Assembly (NCBI GenBank): GCA_958443615.1
Contig: CAUCLI010000002.1
Location: 122,643 to 186,642, forward strand
Source: an uncultured Collinsella sp.
GTDB lineage: Bacteria; Actinomycetota; Coriobacteriia; Coriobacteriales; Coriobacteriaceae
Reading direction: 5' to 3'
DNA length: 64,000 nucleotides
Shown here: piece by piece, positions 34,935 through 43,473 of the stretch
How positions within the stretch are numbered: position 1 is the stretch's first letter
Layout: each line of letters starts with the position of its first letter
Position numbers and translations under genes: made by a program
The notes under the pieces: model-generated
Seen by the model: only the letters and a program-made list of their open reading frames with translations
What the model was told of the DNA's origin: nothing
Databases searched by the model: none

Positions 34935-35753
34935 TCATCCCTGGCAGTTGCGTTCGGCTGCCCTGCCAGCGCGCAGGCCGCGCATCACGGCATCCCGCAG
35001 CGCCGGCATGCGGCCCTTGTCCATGGCGGGAACGCCCTTGAGCGGGTACTCAAGCCCGAGCTGTTCGTATTTCACGATGCCCATCGTGTGATACGGCAGC
35101 ATCTCCAAACCGACCACGTTGCGCCACGGGGCGATGAGGCGACCGAGTGCCTCGCACTCATCCTCGGAATCCGTGATCCCGGGCACCACCACGTGGCGGA
35201 TCACGACCTTGATGCCGCGCCGGGCGAGCTCGTCGCCGAACGCGATGATGCGGTCGGGTTCGCAGCCGGTCAGGGCCTTATGGCCCGCCGGATCGCTGTG
35301 CTTGATGTCGAGCAGCACCATATCGGTCTCGCTGAGGAGCCTCTCAAAGCGCTCGGGCTTCTTAGGGTTGTACGCGTAGCCGCAGCTGTCCAAGCACGTG
35401 TGGATGCGACCAGCCGGAGCGGCGTGCGCGGCGGCGAACAGGTCGCCCACGAATTCGGGCTGAAGCAACGGCTCACCGCCCGTCACGGTCAAACCACCGG
35501 TGCGGTAGAAGGGCCGATTGCTCTCATACTCCTCGAGCAGGCGCTCGACCGTGACTGCCGTGCCGGCGCCCTCCCCCGTCGTCCAGGTGTCCGGGTTGTG
35601 GCAATACGCGCAGCGCATGGGGCATCCTTGGGTGAACACCACGAAACGCACGCCGGGACCGTCGACCGTACCCATGCTCTCGATCGAATGGATGCGCCCG
35701 AGCGCGTAGTTGGACTCTGCGGCCCGATCATCATCGAGTTGAACGCGTGCCAT
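34935..35753 (-). CDS. pflA: Pyruvate formate-lyase activating enzyme
   Basis: 272 residues from ATG 35753 (AAAGGGGGAGA upstream). The radical-SAM cluster motif is CPMRCAYCHN, and GTVDGPGVRFVVFTQGC, TGGEPLLQ and DSCGYAYNP are typical of PflA. It uses S-adenosylmethionine and a 4Fe-4S cluster to place a radical on the glycine of pyruvate formate-lyase. Here that glycine is on a separate small protein encoded at 37315-37566, so this enzyme must recognise the small chain. It is separated from the pfl genes by a divergent permease gene. Confidence 0.94.
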   Translation of the reverse strand: MARVQLDDDRAAESNYALGRIHSIESMGTVDGPGVRFVVFTQGCPMRCAYCHNPDTWTTGEGAGTAVTVERLLEEYESNRPFYRTGGLTVTGGEPLLQPEFVGDLFAAAHAAPAGRIHTCLDSCGYAYNPKKPERFERLLSETDMVLLDIKHSDPAGHKALTGCEPDRIIAFGDELARRGIKVVIRHVVVPGITDSEDECEALGRLIAPWRNVVGLEMLPYHTMGIVKYEQLGLEYPLKGVPAMDKGRMPALRDAVMRGLRAGRAAERNCQG

Positions 35754-35875
35754 AGTCGAATCTCCCCCTTTACCTGCAGACACAGCTGCAGCCGCTTTAT
35801 TTCGCAAGTTATAATACCCCGTCGGCCGAATTCCTCTCGGTCATTTTCGCCTATCACCCGAACCCGAGGTCTCGC

Positions 35876-37009
35876 ATGCAACCTTCCCCCATCGATCGGC
35901 TTCGTTCTTTCGTCCAAACCGAGGCCACTCTCGTCATCGCCGCGCTCGCCGCCATCGCGTCGATGACCGTTTTCCCGCCCACGCCTCAGAACCTTAAAGC
36001 GTACGCTGCGGCAATCGACCTGCGCACCATCGGACTCCTCTTCTGCCTCATGACCGTCGTGGCGGGCTTCACGCGCGCAGGCCTGCTGGCGCGCATGCGG
36101 TCCATGCTCACTCGCGGCGCAACCACACAGCGCCGCCTTTCGCTCCTGCTCGTCGCGCTCTCGTTCTTCTCCGCGATGATCGTGACGAACGACGTTGCGC
36201 TCATCTCGTTCGCCCCGCTGACCTTGCTGCTCTTCCAAGCATCTGAGTCTCAATCGCTCATCATCACGCTCGTCGCGCAAACCGTCGCAGCAAATCTCGG
36301 CTCGATGATGACGCCCATCGGCAATCCCCAGAACATCTATCTGTACTCCACCTTTGGATTGGGGTTCGGCGAGTTCATGGAGGCGATCGCACCGTACGGC
36401 ATCTTGGGTCTCATCGCCTCGATTATGCCGTGCCTGCTCGTGCCGTCCGAGCCGATCAAGGCCAATGAAGTCGAATCCATTGCCATCGACAAGAGCCTCG
36501 CCTTTATCTATGTCGCGCTCTTCGCACTCGCACTGACGTGTGTCGGCAGATTTGTGAGTTGGGAGGCCTGCACGGCGATCACCGTGGCAGCCTGCCTCTT
36601 ATTCGACCGGGATGTTCTCAGGCATATCGACTACAGCCTACTTGCGACGTTCATCTGCTTCTTCATTTTCGTAGGAAATCTCAAGCAGGTCGATGCAGTC
36701 GCCACGATGCTGAGAAGCATCGTCACCGGACACGAAATTCTCGTATCCGCAATCACCAGCCAGATCATAAGCAACGTCCCCGCCGCCATCATGCTGTCCG
36801 GATTCACCGACAACGCCACGGGCCTCCTCATCGGTACCAACATAGGAGGCCTGGGCACCCCCATTGCCTCACTCGCAAGCCTCATCACGCTGAGGATCTA
36901 TGCACGCTCGCGAGGTGCGCAAACGGGACGCTATCTCGGCTGGTTCATGATCATCAACGTCACGCTCCTTGCGTTTTTCCTGATTCTCGCAACGCTGTGG
37001 AACGCTTGA
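35876..37009 (+). CDS. SLC13/ArsB-superfamily anion permease
   Basis: 377 residues, about ten hydrophobic helices. The motifs MIVTNDVALISFAPLTL and NLGSMMTPIGNPQNIYLY are characteristic of the ion transporter superfamily (ArsB, NhaD, CitM, SLC13). It is shorter than most members (430 or more), with the N-terminal helix pair reduced. Placed between pflA and the pfl chains, a role in moving formate-related or dicarboxylate anions is conceivable but not shown by sequence. It is divergent from pflA with 122 bp between. Confidence 0.8.
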   Translation: MQPSPIDRLRSFVQTEATLVIAALAAIASMTVFPPTPQNLKAYAAAIDLRTIGLLFCLMTVVAGFTRAGLLARMRSMLTRGATTQRRLSLLLVALSFFSAMIVTNDVALISFAPLTLLLFQASESQSLIITLVAQTVAANLGSMMTPIGNPQNIYLYSTFGLGFGEFMEAIAPYGILGLIASIMPCLLVPSEPIKANEVESIAIDKSLAFIYVALFALALTCVGRFVSWEACTAITVAACLLFDRDVLRHIDYSLLATFICFFIFVGNLKQVDAVATMLRSIVTGHEILVSAITSQIISNVPAAIMLSGFTDNATGLLIGTNIGGLGTPIASLASLITLRIYARSRGAQTGRYLGWFMIINVTLLAFFLILATLWNA

Positions 37010-37035
37010 TTGAGACCGCGTTCGAACCATGTGCA

Positions 37036-37160
37036 AAGTTTTGCAGCAGTTTTGGCCGTCTCTCCGAGTACGCGAGAGAACCCCGCCGCTATTTGCGCAG
37101 GTACACCGCTTGGCTGTTTTTTGTCTACTCGAATTGAGACCTAAAACTGCTGCAAAACTT
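37036..37160. repeat. 125-bp inverted-repeat element, copy A
   Basis: AAGTTTTGCAGCAGTTTT (37036-37053) is exactly inverted at 37143-37160. The interior contains GTCTACTC and ends with GAGACCT before the right arm. A second copy with the same arms is at 54614-54747. It fills most of the 305-bp gap between the permease gene and the glycyl-radical gene; the rest holds the terminator at 37254. Confidence 0.8.
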
Positions 37161-37253
37161 CAACCTTCTCCCTTTCGAGTCTCAATTGACGTAAAACGAG
37201 GGCATGAGGCGCGATAGCAGGGAAGAAGACGTAAAAACGAGGGCCGAAGACGC

Positions 37254-37284
37254 AAAAAGGGGCGCCGGATACACCGACGCCCCT
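37254..37284 (-). terminator. Terminator of the split pyruvate formate-lyase operon
   Basis: On the minus strand AGGGGCGTCGG pairs with CCGGCGCCCCT (one mismatch) and is followed by TTTTT, 31 bases after the stop of the glycyl-radical gene. Confidence 0.88.
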
Positions 37285-37314
37285 CTCATGAGCAGGAATC
37301 CTGCGACAAACAGC

Positions 37315-37566
37315 TTAGAAGCTATCGTGGAAGGTACGGGAGATGACCTCGTCCTGCTGAGCCTTGGTGAGGTTGTGGAAGTTCACGGCGTAGCCGGAGA
37401 CGCGGACGGTGAGCTGCGGGTACTTCTCGGGGTGAGCCTGGGCGTCGAGCAGCGTGTCGCGGTTGAACACGTTGACGTTCAGGTGGTGACCACCCTTCTC
37501 GGCGTACGCGTCGATCATGCTCACGAGGTTGTCGGCCTGGGCCTGCGGAATGTCAGCGACCTTCAT
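37315..37566 (-). CDS. Detached glycyl-radical domain of pyruvate formate-lyase
   Basis: 83 residues from ATG 37566 (AAAAGGAG upstream). It aligns with the last 80 residues of PflB and with YfiD/GrcA: HHLNVNVFNRDTLLDA, HPEKYPQLTVRVSGYAVNF with the radical glycine at 58, and the end SRTFHDSF. In E. coli GrcA is a spare part that repairs oxygen-cleaved PflB. Here the large chain encoded just upstream has no glycyl domain, so this protein is required for activity, not a backup. A stem-loop and a TATACT box lie between the two genes, which could raise expression of this chain. Confidence 0.9.
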   Translation of the reverse strand: MKVADIPQAQADNLVSMIDAYAEKGGHHLNVNVFNRDTLLDAQAHPEKYPQLTVRVSGYAVNFHNLTKAQQDEVISRTFHDSF

Positions 37567-37640
37567 TGGTGTACTCCTTTTCATGTTCGGCGCCCTGTGC
37601 GCCAGAATAGGAATTGTTACTGAAAGTATATCAGTAGTTA

Positions 37641-37674
37641 CCGCGCCGGGGTATCTAAATTACGACCGGCGCGG
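37641..37674 (-). other. Intercistronic stem-loop between the two pyruvate formate-lyase chains
   Basis: CCGCGCCGG (37641-37649) pairs with CCGGCGCGG (37666-37674). On the minus strand it is followed by TAACTACTGATATACTTTC, not a T-run. A TACTGA/TCAGTA inverted repeat around 37620-37636 contains TATACT on the minus strand, a possible -10 box for the small chain. Confidence 0.6.
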
Positions 37675-37707
37675 AAACATTACAGACGGACCGAGCGGCC
37701 CACGACC

Positions 37708-39822
37708 TTAGCGGTCCTCAGAGCCCTCGGGCGCGGAGGAGTCGGTGCAGTCGCAGCAGGCAACCGGGTTCTCGAACGACACGTCGCCGAGGTCCAGATC
37801 GCCGAAGAACACCTGGTCCTCCTTGCCGAGCGCACCCGGGACGATGGAGAAGGTGTTGGAGATGCCGTCCTGGGCGTCGCGGAACGGAAGCTTGGAGACG
37901 GAGGACAGGGAGGCGATGGCACCGTGGGTGTCGCGCTGGTGCATGGGGTTGGCACCTGGAGCGAACGGCACGCCGGCCTTACGGCCGTCGGGGGTGGCAC
38001 CGGTCTTCTGGCCGTACACCACGTTGGAGGTGATGGTCAGGACGGAGGTGGTGGGCACCGAGTTGCGATACGTGTCGTTCATGCGGATGTACTCCATGAA
38101 CTGGTGCACGATGTCGTGGGCAAGGACGTCGACGCGGTCGTCGTCGTTGCCGTACTTGGGGAAGTCGCCCTCGATGTTGAAGTCGACGATGACGCCGTTC
38201 TCGTCGCGGACCGGGTGGACCTTGGCGTACTTGATGGCGGACAGGGAGTCGGCCACGACGGACAGGCCGGCGATGCCGGTGGCGAACCAGCGGTGGACGT
38301 CCTTGTCGTGCAGGGCCATCTGGATGGACTCGTAGCAGTACTTGTCATGCATGTAGTGGATGATGTTCAGGGTGTTGACATACACGCCGGCGAGCCACTT
38401 CATCATGTCGTTGTACTTGGCCATGACGTCGTCGAAATCAAGGGTGTCGCCCTCGACCGGACGGAACTTAGGGCCGACCTGCTTCTTGGAGACCTCGTCC
38501 ACACCGCCGTTGAGTGCGTACAGGAGGCACTTGGCGAGGTTGGCGCGGGCGCCGAAGAACTGCATCTCCTTGCCGACGCGCATGGAGGACACGCAGCAGG
38601 CGATGGCGTAGTCGTCGCCGTGGTAGACGCGCATGACGTCGTCGTTCTCGTACTGGATGGAAGAGGAGGCGATGGAGGTCTTGGCGCAGAACTCCTTGAA
38701 GGCCTGGGGCAGGTGGGTGGACCACAGGACGGTCAGGTTCGGCTCCGGGGAGGTGCCCATGTTCTCCAGGGTGTGGAGGTAGCGGTAGCTCATCTTGGTG
38801 ACGAGGGTGCGGCCGTCGACGCCCATGCCGCCGATGGACTCGGTGACCCACTGCGGGTCGCCGGAGAACAGGTTCTGGTACTCGGGGGTACGGGCGAACT
38901 TGACCATACGCAGCTTCATGATGAAGTGGTCGACGAACTCCTGGATCTGCTCCTCGGTGAAGGTGCCGTTCTTGAGGTCGCGCTCAGCGTAGATGTCGAT
39001 GAAGGTGGAGGTGCGGCCGATGGACATGGCGGCGCCGTTCTGGTCCTTCACGGAAGCCAGGTAGGCGAGGTACATCCACTGGATGGCCTCCTGGGTGTTG
39101 GCGGCCGGGCGGGCGATGTCGAAGCCGTACATCTTGCCGAGCTCGATGAGCTGCTTGAGGGAGCGGATCTGCTCGGAGAGCTCCTCGCGATCGCGGATGG
39201 TCTCCTCGGTCATGACGGAGGGCGTGGAGGCCTTCTGGGCCTCTTTGTCGGCGATCAGGGCGTCGACGCCGTACAGGGCCACGCGGCGGTAATCGCCGAT
39301 GATGCGGCCGCGGCCGTAGCCGTCGGGCAGGCCGGTGATGATGTGGGCGGAGCGGCAGGCGCGCATCTCAGGGGTGTAGGCGTCGAACACGCCGGCGTTG
39401 TGCGTCTTGCGCTTGTTGGTGTAGAAGTCGACGATCTCGGGGTCGACCTCGTAGCCGTGCTGGGCAGCGGCCTGGCAGGCGATGCGGATGCCGCCGTTGA
39501 CGTGCAGGGCGCGCTTGAGCGGGGCGTCGGTCTGCAGGCCGACGATGGTCTCGCGCTCGGGGTGCTCGGCGTCGATGTAACCGGCCTTGTGGGACAGGAT
39601 GCCCGTCACGACCTTGGTGTCCATGTCCAGGACGCCGCCCTGCTCGCGCTCCTTGAGGAGCAGCGACATGACGTCATCCCACAGCTTGACGGTGCGCTCG
39701 GTGGGGCCCACCAGGAACGACTCGTCGCCCTCGTACGGGGTGTAGTTCTTCTGGATGAAGTCGCGGACGTCAATCTCGTTGAGCCAATTGCCGCCCTCGA
39801 AGCCTTCCCATGCCTCCTGCAT
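37708..39822 (-). CDS. pflB: Pyruvate formate-lyase large chain lacking the glycyl-radical domain
   Basis: 704 residues from ATG 39822; an open frame continues 22 codons upstream but the ribosome signals there are unclear. AWEGFEGGNW and VRDFIQKNYTPYEGDESF match the PflB N terminus, and the catalytic cysteine pair is C409-C410 in IACCVSSMRVG. Canonical PflB is about 760 residues; this chain follows it to SNTFSIVPGALGKEDQVF and then ends with an unrelated tail, ENPVACCDCTDSSAPEGSEDR. The missing C-terminal domain is encoded by the next gene. Together they convert pyruvate and CoA to acetyl-CoA and formate in anaerobic metabolism. The 284-bp upstream region is comparatively AT-rich and should hold the promoter. 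Confidence 0.92.
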   Translation of the reverse strand: MQEAWEGFEGGNWLNEIDVRDFIQKNYTPYEGDESFLVGPTERTVKLWDDVMSLLLKEREQGGVLDMDTKVVTGILSHKAGYIDAEHPERETIVGLQTDAPLKRALHVNGGIRIACQAAAQHGYEVDPEIVDFYTNKRKTHNAGVFDAYTPEMRACRSAHIITGLPDGYGRGRIIGDYRRVALYGVDALIADKEAQKASTPSVMTEETIRDREELSEQIRSLKQLIELGKMYGFDIARPAANTQEAIQWMYLAYLASVKDQNGAAMSIGRTSTFIDIYAERDLKNGTFTEEQIQEFVDHFIMKLRMVKFARTPEYQNLFSGDPQWVTESIGGMGVDGRTLVTKMSYRYLHTLENMGTSPEPNLTVLWSTHLPQAFKEFCAKTSIASSSIQYENDDVMRVYHGDDYAIACCVSSMRVGKEMQFFGARANLAKCLLYALNGGVDEVSKKQVGPKFRPVEGDTLDFDDVMAKYNDMMKWLAGVYVNTLNIIHYMHDKYCYESIQMALHDKDVHRWFATGIAGLSVVADSLSAIKYAKVHPVRDENGVIVDFNIEGDFPKYGNDDDRVDVLAHDIVHQFMEYIRMNDTYRNSVPTTSVLTITSNVVYGQKTGATPDGRKAGVPFAPGANPMHQRDTHGAIASLSSVSKLPFRDAQDGISNTFSIVPGALGKEDQVFFGDLDLGDVSFENPVACCDCTDSSAPEGSEDR

Positions 39823-40106
39823 TGCGTGACCACGCTCCTCGTCGTGCTCGCGGGGCGTCCCCGCCCCGATATTTGTCATCCCCGGCAATCGCGCAATTTA
39901 TCTCACTCAAGCCACTCGCCGACAAAACCAGTGCGCTTATACGTGAAAAACCACCGTTAGCCGAAGATTTATTAACATTTGCAAGGATACCATATCTGCA
40001 GGTCTCCGACCGTGCCGCAATTGCGACTTTTTCTCAATCATTTATGCGGTGAACACGGCGTCGGCACGCCTCCAGGGCAAGGCGCCCCGGGTCGCAGACG
40101 ACACGC

Positions 40107-40448
40107 CTATTCCCAGGCCTTCCAAACGTCGGGGCAATAGCCCACCGTGGCCTTGGCGCCGTTGCGGACGACGGGCTCGCGCAGCACCTGCTGGTTCTCG
40201 AGCAGCTTGTCGAACTTTTGGCTGTCGGCGAGATGGGTGATGAGCGCGACCGCATCCTGATCCTTCGCGTCCGAATCAATCAGGGCGCCTATGCCGCCGA
40301 CGGCGCGCATCACGCTCTGCAGCTCGCCCTTGCTCATCTCCTTCTCGCGCAGGTCGATGAACTGGAACTTGATGCGGCGCTCCTTGAAATAGCGCTGGGC
40401 CTTCTTGGTGTCGAAGCTCTTCTTCGTCCCGAAGATCTGGATGTTCAT
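40107..40448 (-). CDS. ArsC/Spx-family protein without the active-site cysteine
   Basis: 113 residues from ATG 40448. The fold is recognisable: IQIFGTKKSFDTKKAQRYFKERRIKFQFIDL, a central MRAVGG segment and the C-terminal REPVVRNGAKATVGYCPDVW. In ArsC and Spx proteins the loop after the first strand holds a cysteine (e.g. YGIKNCDT); here it reads GTKKSFDT, with no cysteine. Arsenate or disulfide reductase chemistry is therefore unlikely. A regulatory or structural role is possible. It lies alone between pflB and an MFS gene. Confidence 0.82.
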   Translation of the reverse strand: MNIQIFGTKKSFDTKKAQRYFKERRIKFQFIDLREKEMSKGELQSVMRAVGGIGALIDSDAKDQDAVALITHLADSQKFDKLLENQQVLREPVVRNGAKATVGYCPDVWKAWE

Positions 40449-40529
40449 GGGTGGTCTCCGCCTTCCTTGGCGCCGGGTGTCCTCGCATGCGATCAAGTAT
40501 GCCAGAACGTCATGCACCGCAAGCAGTCG

Positions 40530-41864
40530 CTATGCCGCCGCCTCCTCGCGACGGGCGACCTCGTCGATCAGGACGGTGTCGCCGTGGCGCGCCGCGGCGA
40601 TCGCCAGCAGCATGAAGATGCCCATCGCCGCGATGTAGGCGAACAGCATCCCCGGCGCGACGTCCATCACGATGCCGGACAGGATCGGAGTCGCCACCTG
40701 CGCCGCCATGGAGACCGTGTAGTAGTAACCCGAATACCTGCCGACGCTGTTGGCGTCGACCACCTCGAGCAGCATCGTGTAGACGCACATGTCCACACCG
40801 CCCAGCGCGACGCCGATCGCGAGGAACACCAGGTAGAACACCGGGCTGAACCCGGGGATGAGCCACAGCGCGACCGGGCAGACCGCCATGACGAGCGCCG
40901 ATGTGACGGCAACGCGCTTGCGCCCGTACCTGAGCGAGAGGTTCGCGAGCGGGACGTAACCCACAAGGGCGCCCGCGATCGTCACGATGTTGATGATGGC
41001 ATAGGAGCCGCCCTCCATGTTGTAGAACATGTCGGCGTAACGCGAGATGTTCGTCGTCATGGCGTTGTAGCTCATGTAATAGAAGAAGGTTGCCGCGAGG
41101 AGCATGGCGACCGAGAACAGCACCGAACGGTCGGTGATCTTGGCGCGGCCGCCCGCCTCGGGAGAGTCGTCGACCATGATCTCGGACTCCTCGATGCCCA
41201 TCTTGAGGCTCTCGTCGTGCATCTTCCGCACGAGCTGCGGCTCGCGCACGCGGACGGCATACACCACCGCGGAGCCCAAGATGACGAGCGCCTGCAACAT
41301 GAACAACGGGATGTAGTTCGGCATGTCGCCGGCGGGGACCATGACCGCGATCGCCACGAGCATCACGCCCGTGCCGGCGTACCCGACCATCTTCTGGATC
41401 GAATCTGCCTTGGTGCGCAACGGGCGCGGCGTGATGTCGCACACGATCGCGACGGTCATGGTTCGGTACATGCAGATGGCGAACAGCGTGAGGAGGATCG
41501 CGAAGATGAGCAGCGGCAGGCTGCGCATGCCGTTGGCGAGCGCGATGAGCGGCACGCTGAACGCGGCGATCACGGACCCCACCAAGATGAACGGCGTACG
41601 GCGCCCCATCTTGCTGGCGCAACGGTCGGACAGGATGCCGAACAGCGGCAGCAGCACGAGGCCGAAGACGTTGTCGATGGCCATGATCGCGCCAGTGGTC
41701 ATGTTGTCCAGCCCGAACGTCCCCGTGAGCATCTTGGGGACGATACCATCGAACACCTGCCAGAAGCTGATCATGCCCATGAAGGGCAGCGAGGCGAGCG
41801 CGACATGCGCGTAGTCGAGGCGGGGCGCGCGGGCGGCGCCGCTTTTCTTGCCAACCATGTTCAT
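40530..41864 (-). CDS. MFS transporter, sugar (SLC45/GPH-like) type
   Basis: 444 residues, twelve predicted helices with a charged central loop of about 45 residues (MHDESLKMGIEESEIMVDDSPEAGG). Motif A is GILSDRCASKMGRRTPFIL, as in sucrose/SLC45-type carriers, and the N-terminal LPFMGMISFWQVFDGIVPKML fits the same group. It should import or export a saccharide with protons. Stop codon of the upstream peptidase gene is 3 bp from its ATG, so the two genes form an operon. Confidence 0.85.
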   Translation of the reverse strand: MNMVGKKSGAARAPRLDYAHVALASLPFMGMISFWQVFDGIVPKMLTGTFGLDNMTTGAIMAIDNVFGLVLLPLFGILSDRCASKMGRRTPFILVGSVIAAFSVPLIALANGMRSLPLLIFAILLTLFAICMYRTMTVAIVCDITPRPLRTKADSIQKMVGYAGTGVMLVAIAVMVPAGDMPNYIPLFMLQALVILGSAVVYAVRVREPQLVRKMHDESLKMGIEESEIMVDDSPEAGGRAKITDRSVLFSVAMLLAATFFYYMSYNAMTTNISRYADMFYNMEGGSYAIINIVTIAGALVGYVPLANLSLRYGRKRVAVTSALVMAVCPVALWLIPGFSPVFYLVFLAIGVALGGVDMCVYTMLLEVVDANSVGRYSGYYYTVSMAAQVATPILSGIVMDVAPGMLFAYIAAMGIFMLLAIAAARHGDTVLIDEVARREEAAA

Positions 41865-41867
41865 CCC

Positions 41868-43382
41868 CTATCGAAGTTCGCCGAGATTGCGCAGGAATGC
41901 GACGTAGAACTCGACACCGCGCTTGAACACGTCGACGCCGATGCGCTCGTCGGCCGTGTGCAGCAGCGACCGGGCCTCGGCCGAGTAGATGAAGCCGCCG
42001 AACCGGTACACGCGCTCGCAGATGGCGCAGAACTCGCGCGAGTCGGTGCAGGAGTTCTGCACGTACGGGGCGAACCCGGCCTCGGGGTAAACCCCCGCGA
42101 CACAGCGATGCAGGTAGTCGAAGGCGGGGTCGTCCTCGAAGGGGCTCACGGGCGCGGGCTCGGTATGCGGCACCGCCTCATCGATCTCGATGGAGACGTG
42201 GTCGGGGCTCACGCCGCTTGCCCGGCAGACCTCGTCCGCGCGGCTGCGCATGCGCGCGAGAGCGTCTTCCACCGTCTCGAACGGAGCCACGCGGACGTTG
42301 AAGTTGGCGCGGGCGACCGTGGGCAGCACGTTGTGCGCGGGCGAGCCCTCGAGCTGCGTGAGGGCATAGGTGGTGCGGATCATGGCGCCCATCTCGGGGT
42401 TGCCCGCCATGATTTGGGACACGAGCGGCCTGGTGAGCCACAAATTGGAGAAGACGGTGCGATACAGGGCGGAGCTGCGGCTGGCGAGCTCCATGAGGGT
42501 CGCATCGAGCGCCCGGGTGAAGCGGGGCCTGCCGGGCTTCGCGGCGATGTTCTCGCACACCCGGACGAGCAGGCGCGTGGCGTCGTTATCGGCAGGAGTC
42601 GAGGCGTGACCGCCGTCGGCACGGGCGGTGACGGTCACATCGACGTGCCCCTTTTCGGAGACACCCACCATGGCGACGGGCTCCTCGACCCCCAGCGGGG
42701 CATCGGCGGCGACCGCGCCTCCCTCGTCCATCACGAGGTACGGATGAATGCCGTGCTCGCGCAGCCAAGCCACCGCCTGGCGCGCAGCAGGGCCCGAGAC
42801 TTCCTCGCCGTTCGAGGAGAAGAAATACACGTCGCGCGGGGGGACGAAACCCTCCGCCATCAGCGCGTCCATGGCCTCCAGGATGCCGGCGGCGATGTTC
42901 TTGGTGTCGAGCGCGCCGCGCGCCCAGATCTCACCGCCGTGGATCTCGGCACCGAAGGGGTCGTGCGCCCATTCCTGTCCCTCGGTGGGCACAACGTCCT
43001 GGTGCGCCATGAGCACGATCGGGTCGAGCGCAGGGTCGGCGCCGGCCCAGCGCATGAGGATGCCGAACTCATCGAACATGGTGAGCTCGCAGGTCCCGAG
43101 CACGCGCGGGTACTGCTCGCGCAAGGTGGGCACCCAGGCCTCGAAGGGCGCACAGTCGATGAGCGCGGGGTCGTCGCGCGAGATGGTGGGCACGCGCAAC
43201 AGCGCCCGGAAGCGATCGACCGCGTCGTCGCCCGCACGGTAGCCGCCCGCCATGAGCGGGGTTCCCGCAGGCTCGCTCGGCCGCAGGCGCGCCGCCTTGA
43301 GCGCGCACGTCGCAGCAACCGCCCCGGCCGCGACACCCGCTGCGGCGCACGCAGCGGCGGTGATCGTCGTCATCTTCCCCAT
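41868..43382 (-). CDS. M20 family metallopeptidase with N-terminal membrane anchor
   Basis: 504 residues from ATG 43382 (GGGGAGGAACG upstream). Residues 5-30 are hydrophobic and alanine-rich, a signal peptide or anchor. The metal site shows MAHQDVVP, WARGALDTKN and SSNGEEVSG, with the bridging aspartate and catalytic glutamate in place; the dimerisation domain follows. These enzymes split dipeptides or N-acylated amino acids (carboxypeptidase S-like). The C-terminal histidine is in SLLHTADERI. It leads an operon with the MFS transporter. Confidence 0.87.
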   Translation of the reverse strand: MGKMTTITAAACAAAGVAAGAVAATCALKAARLRPSEPAGTPLMAGGYRAGDDAVDRFRALLRVPTISRDDPALIDCAPFEAWVPTLREQYPRVLGTCELTMFDEFGILMRWAGADPALDPIVLMAHQDVVPTEGQEWAHDPFGAEIHGGEIWARGALDTKNIAAGILEAMDALMAEGFVPPRDVYFFSSNGEEVSGPAARQAVAWLREHGIHPYLVMDEGGAVAADAPLGVEEPVAMVGVSEKGHVDVTVTARADGGHASTPADNDATRLLVRVCENIAAKPGRPRFTRALDATLMELASRSSALYRTVFSNLWLTRPLVSQIMAGNPEMGAMIRTTYALTQLEGSPAHNVLPTVARANFNVRVAPFETVEDALARMRSRADEVCRASGVSPDHVSIEIDEAVPHTEPAPVSPFEDDPAFDYLHRCVAGVYPEAGFAPYVQNSCTDSREFCAICERVYRFGGFIYSAEARSLLHTADERIGVDVFKRGVEFYVAFLRNLGELR

Positions 43383-43398
43383 CGTTCCTCCCCAAAAC

Positions 43399-43434
43399 GA
43401 AAAAGGCGCGCCGCCCTCTCGGACAGCGCGCCTT
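43399..43434 (-). terminator. Terminator of uppP
   Basis: On the minus strand AAGGCGCGC pairs with GCGCGCCTT and runs into TTTC, 39 bases after the uppP stop codon. Confidence 0.88.
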
Positions 43435-43473
43435 CGATCTTCGTCATCCGTCAACGAAATGGTAGCACGTGCT

